From: Streptomyces sp. Act143
Lineage (GTDB): Bacteria > Actinomycetota > Actinomycetes > Streptomycetales > Streptomycetaceae
Direction of reading: 5' to 3'
Assembly (NCBI RefSeq): GCF_003143935.1
Contig: NZ_QFRX01000001.1
Span: 2,723,697-2,787,696 of the forward strand
Length of the DNA stretch: 64,000 nt
The translations under genes and the position numbers were made by a program. Shown piece after piece: positions 61,133 through 64,000 of this stretch. The notes under the pieces were generated by a model. The model was not told where the DNA came from and did no database searches. It saw only the letters and a program-made list of their open reading frames with translations. Each line of letters starts with the position of its first letter. Within the stretch, counting starts at the first letter, position 1.

Positions 61133-61937
61133 GGTCGGCCTCCGCGCCGCGGCCCGCCGCGATCCACCGGGCGGCGGTGTCCACGGCCCAGCGCAGCGGG
61201 AACAGTCTGCTGTCGGCGGCGCCGACCCGGCCGCGGGCCAGCGGGCCGCGGCCGGCCGGTGCGGAGGTCTCCAGCCAGCGGCCGAGGTCGCCGAAGTCGC
61301 TGTCGTCGTGGTCGACGTCGAGGAAGGCCGTCCAGCGCGGGCCGTCCTCGGTCATGACCCGGCAGTCGTAGCGGCGGCGGACCGGGCCGGGCTGCCGGCA
61401 CTCGGACAGGTGGAAGGCCGAGCACACCTCGAACCCCACGCCCAGCAGCAGGACGTACGCCCCCTCCTCGTACAGCCGGGCGAGCGGGGACCGTTCGCCG
61501 AGCAGGCAGTCCAGGGCGTGTCCGGAGGTGATCCGGGCGGCCCGGGGGCCGAGTGCGGCGAAGGACGTCTGCGGGTGGGTGCTGCGCACGGCTGCCGGGT
61601 GGACCCGCACCTCCTCCGCCAGTCGTCCCATGCCGTCGGAGGGAGTGGAAGCCGGGCTGAAGGGCTCCATGTTCTCACGGTATGACAGGAGTTGATGTCG
61701 TGTCAGGTCTCGCGTGCGACGGAGGTACACCGGTGACGTGAGGGAGTTGCCGGTCGTGAACGTGGGGACGACCAGGGTGCCTTCGGGGCCGAGTGCGTCG
61801 CGCAGCGCGGCCAGCAGCGTCCGGCTGCCGCCGTGGACCGGGCCGACGGACCGCAGGGAGGCGTGCACGAGCAGCGTCCTGGCCTTGGTGACGCCGAGTC
61901 TTCGCAGGTCGGCGGTGAGGGCGGCCTCGGTGAGCAT
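61125..61937 (-). CDS. AAC(3) family N-acetyltransferase in the fxs operon
   Basis: 270 residues. AAC(3)/FrbF fold motifs: LLVHASLRSVGPVHGG, GTLVVPTFTTGNS, GMGRLAEEVR-HP-AVRSTHPQTSFAALGP, and LLGVGFEVCSAFHLSE, with the conserved His of THPQTSF. The family transfers acetyl from acetyl-CoA to amino groups of aminoglycosides or other amines. In an fxs operon it more likely modifies the RiPP product or a cell component than gives antibiotic resistance. ATG 61937 lies 6 bp after the fxsB stop. Confidence 0.88.
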   Translation of the reverse strand: MLTEAALTADLRRLGVTKARTLLVHASLRSVGPVHGGSRTLLAALRDALGPEGTLVVPTFTTGNSLTSPVYLRRTRDLTRHQLLSYRENMEPFSPASTPSDGMGRLAEEVRVHPAAVRSTHPQTSFAALGPRAARITSGHALDCLLGERSPLARLYEEGAYVLLLGVGFEVCSAFHLSECRQPGPVRRRYDCRVMTEDGPRWTAFLDVDHDDSDFGDLGRWLETSAPAGRGPLARGRVGAADSRLFPLRWAVDTAARWIAAGRGAEADRA

Positions 61938-61943
61938 GGTGGG

Positions 61944-64000
61944 TCAGCCTCGCAGCCTGGCGGCCATCCGGCGCCCGTGGGCGGTGAGGCCGTCGTGGGG
62001 TATCCCCGGAGCGGGCAGCCGTTCCAGGTACGCGGAGCGCAGGGTCTCGCCGGCCGCCTCGCTGCCGGCGAGGTCGAACAGCTCCGACAGGGCGTTGAAC
62101 TTCATCTGCTGCACCCCCTCCGCGATGAGCGCGGCCAGCGCCCGGGCGGTGTCCGGCAGGGCGAGGCCCAGGGCGCCGAAGGCGTGGGGATCGGCGGAGA
62201 CCTCTCCCTGTTCCGTTGCCCCGTGCACCGGAGTGCATGCGGCGAACAGGGCCCGCACGCCCGGTGCGCGGCGGGCGTGCCGGGTGCGGAGGTGGTCGGC
62301 GGCCTCGGCGAACAGCCGTGTCCAGTGGGCGTACCGTGCCTCGTCCAGCCGGGGCAGGGGCGCGGCGGCGCAGCCGTCGCGGCAGGGGTCGCCGTCCTCC
62401 AGGAGCACGCTGAAGTCCCCTACGGGGATGCGGCGTACGGGTTCCCAGCCGATGCCGAGGGGCGCGGTCTCGGGGAGCGGGCGGGGCGCGGTTCCCGGCC
62501 GGGGGGCGAGGAGCAACTGCCCGTCGCGGGCGACCAGTCGGGCCGGCCCGTGGTCCGGCCGCAGGGTCAGCCGCCCCAGTCCCGGCAGATGGGCCTCGCC
62601 GGCCCCGTCGGGCAGGGTGAGGTGGAAGGTCTCGCCGGCGCGGAGCGCGGTCACCGCGGCGATCTCGCCGAGCCTTTGCCGTACGGCGTGCGGTGCCGGT
62701 GCGTCCGCCAGGACGCGTGCGGCCCAGCTCCCCAGGTAAGGGTGGCGCAGGGTCTCGGCGGCCTCCCGGGGGTGGCGCCGGTCCAGCGCGACGACGGCGC
62801 TCGCCTCGGGGCCCGGGTGGCCGGCGCAGACGGCACCCAGCAGCATCCGGCGGACGCTGGCCGCGGCGGCGACGAGGGTGCGCAGTGCCTCGGGGTCGCC
62901 GTCGCCCCCGGCCAGCGAGTCGAAGCCGTCCGGGGTCAGGGTGTGCGGGCGGCTCACCGGTCGCGGCCTCGGGGCGCGCAGGATGTGCCGGATCAGCCGG
63001 AAGAGGTCCTCGCAGTAGACGGAGGGGTTGTCGAAGCCGTTGGCGGCGCGGTAGCGGTGGCCGTACAGGCCGCCCCCGCAGATCCGCACCACGGCGCAGT
63101 CCTGGCACTGCCGGCTCAGTGCGCCGATGCCTCCGCCCTGTGCCAGGAAGCCGGGGTGGGCGGCGGCCTCGTCGAAGGTGTTGCGCAGGACGTGGAAGCC
63201 CGTGGCCGGTGCGCCGTGCTTCGCGGTCTTGAGCCAGTCGGCCTGCTCGATCTCCCCGTCGGTCTCGACCACGACCAGGTCCGGGCTGCCGAGGCCCAGC
63301 GCCTCGGTGAAGGACTCCTCGCCGTCCCGCCCGGCTTCGATGGAGTCGAAGATCCGGACCGGGAAGGGCCTGCCGTCGGCCCGCCACCGGTCGTAGACGG
63401 TGGTCAGCCAGCGGGCGTGGGCCGCGCCGGGCGGGGGTGGGCGGTCCCAGGTGGTGTGCGGCAGCAGGAAGTCGACGCGCGGCGGGTCGAGGGCGGCCAG
63501 GGCGTCGTAGACGGCGGCGGGGTCGTTCGCCACGTCGACGGTGCACAGCAGGCCGGCGAAGGCGTCGCGGTGGGCGGGCGAGCCGAGGAGCCGTACGGCC
63601 GTGACGACGGCGTCGTACGACCCGGTGCCGTTGGCCCGCTTGCGGTGGCGGTCGTTGGAGGTGCGGTCGCCGTCCAGGGAGACACCGGTGCTGATCCGCT
63701 CCCGGACCAGCATCCGGCACAGGTCCTCGTCCAGCCGCAGCCCGTTGGTCTGCATGCCCAGGTCGAGCTCGCACACCCCGTGCAGTGCGGTGCGCAGTTC
63801 CCGGGCGATGCGGGACAGCCGCTCGCGTCCGGCGAGGAGGGGTTCGCCGCCGTGCAGGATGACGTTCACGCGGGACAGTTCGGGGTGGGACCGGGCGTGC
63901 TCGGCGATGCGGTACGCCACCGACGAGATCACCTCGTCCGGGATCACCTGCGGGCGCCGCCGCCAGCTCTGGTCGGGGTGGCGGTAGACGTAGCAGTGGT
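61944..64000 (-). CDS. fxsBH: radical SAM/SPASM maturase FxsB with inactivated beta-hydroxylase extension (5' end outside window)
   Basis: 685 residues are visible. The window begins within the radical SAM cluster motif (HCYVYRH, the last Cys of CxxxCxxC), followed by VNVILHGGEPLL, GMQTNGLRL, GVSLDGD and the SPASM auxiliary-cluster region CQDCAVVRICGGGLYGHRYR. After about residue 370 comes the HExxH-type hydroxylase-like extension. At 62106-62123 the active motif is replaced by AEGVQQ in LIAEGVQQMKFNALSEL, so the metal site is lost. FxsB enzymes crosslink aromatic side chains in the precursor FxsA to form cyclophanes. The precursor gene lies beyond the window. Confidence 0.9.
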   Translation of the reverse strand, partial: HCYVYRHPDQSWRRRPQVIPDEVISSVAYRIAEHARSHPELSRVNVILHGGEPLLAGRERLSRIARELRTALHGVCELDLGMQTNGLRLDEDLCRMLVRERISTGVSLDGDRTSNDRHRKRANGTGSYDAVVTAVRLLGSPAHRDAFAGLLCTVDVANDPAAVYDALAALDPPRVDFLLPHTTWDRPPPPGAAHARWLTTVYDRWRADGRPFPVRIFDSIEAGRDGEESFTEALGLGSPDLVVVETDGEIEQADWLKTAKHGAPATGFHVLRNTFDEAAAHPGFLAQGGGIGALSRQCQDCAVVRICGGGLYGHRYRAANGFDNPSVYCEDLFRLIRHILRAPRPRPVSRPHTLTPDGFDSLAGGDGDPEALRTLVAAAASVRRMLLGAVCAGHPGPEASAVVALDRRHPREAAETLRHPYLGSWAARVLADAPAPHAVRQRLGEIAAVTALRAGETFHLTLPDGAGEAHLPGLGRLTLRPDHGPARLVARDGQLLLAPRPGTAPRPLPETAPLGIGWEPVRRIPVGDFSVLLEDGDPCRDGCAAAPLPRLDEARYAHWTRLFAEAADHLRTRHARRAPGVRALFAACTPVHGATEQGEVSADPHAFGALGLALPDTARALAALIAEGVQQMKFNALSELFDLAGSEAAGETLRSAYLERLPAPGIPHDGLTAHGRRMAARLRG

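Noticed and set aside
61125..61937. AAC(3) gene as an aminoglycoside-resistance determinant
   Set aside because: Its tight packing inside the fxs operon argues for a role in that pathway; no other resistance or aminoglycoside genes are nearby.
55291..64000. An FxsA precursor peptide inside the window
   Set aside because: No small ORF ending in FxSxx was found in this stretch; gaps in the operon are 6 bp or less. It is more likely just upstream of fxsB, outside the window.
1..64000. tRNA, rRNA, CRISPR arrays, transposases, prophage or attachment sites
   Set aside because: No cloverleaf-like sequence, spaced direct repeats, transposase or integrase was recognised by reading; a tRNAscan or ISfinder search could still find a small one.

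Overview
The window is very GC-rich, with NNC/NNG-biased codons, frequent GTG starts, AGGAGG-type ribosome binding sites and several apparently leaderless genes. Together with whiI behind a sigma-WhiG-type promoter, a hemQ/hemG pair and DUF3000, this points to a Streptomyces chromosome (core-to-arm region). I see no tRNA, rRNA, CRISPR array, insertion sequence or prophage.

Layout. 0-6.5 kb: a sugar-utilisation cluster (end of an ABC permease, GH3 beta-glucosidase, GlcNAc-type kinase, GH5-like hydrolase, NagZ-like GH3 hexosaminidase) next to a broken lysylphosphatidylglycerol-synthase-like gene. 6.5-9.4 kb: a NarK-type transporter and an FAD monooxygenase. 9.5-11.8 kb: a stress island with two DUF2267 proteins, Hsp20 and a divergent HSP18-type regulator, with tandem operator-like repeats between the last two. 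11.8-16.4 kb: msrB, murC, a small conserved protein, a RibD-C reductase and zapE. 16.5-19.0 kb: a carbonic anhydrase-SulP operon behind a candidate leader ORF and a long RNA hairpin. 19-25.7 kb: slipin, PhoX-like phosphatase, PPK2, a polysaccharide deacetylase lipoprotein, a zinc-ribbon peptide, an ABC exporter pair and a Pth2-type hydrolase. 25.7-29.1 kb: a DUF692/MNIO enzyme with DUF4142 and TIGR04222 proteins. 29-38.6 kb: a secreted peptidase, then heme genes (hemQ, hemG, hemE) mixed with a DUF4349 lipoprotein, a CoA-disulfide-reductase-like enzyme, a rhomboid protease and DUF3000. 38.7-41 kb: whiI and rnd. 41-47.8 kb: a mannoside cluster (ABC permeases and binding protein, divergent GH2 beta-mannosidase and LacI regulator). 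47.9-51.3 kb: fadA-fadB. 51.3-55.3 kb: hypothetical proteins, a beta-hydroxyacid dehydrogenase, a NYN-like protein and an alpha/beta hydrolase. 55.3-64 kb: the fxs (FxSxx-COOH cyclophane RiPP) operon on the minus strand, cut by the window edge.

The fxs operon is the most unusual system here. A radical SAM/SPASM maturase carries a degenerate HExxH hydroxylase extension. It is followed by an AAC(3)-type acetyltransferase, two TIR-like FxsC proteins and a 1312-residue FxsT that joins a ParA/MinD-like NTPase, a TIR-like domain, an NB-ARC NTPase and TPRs. All junctions are overlapping or within 6 bp, so the genes are probably co-translated. The precursor peptide is not in the window and probably lies just beyond position 64000. 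The MNIO locus at 26-29 kb is a second candidate peptide- or protein-modification system, with no obvious substrate.
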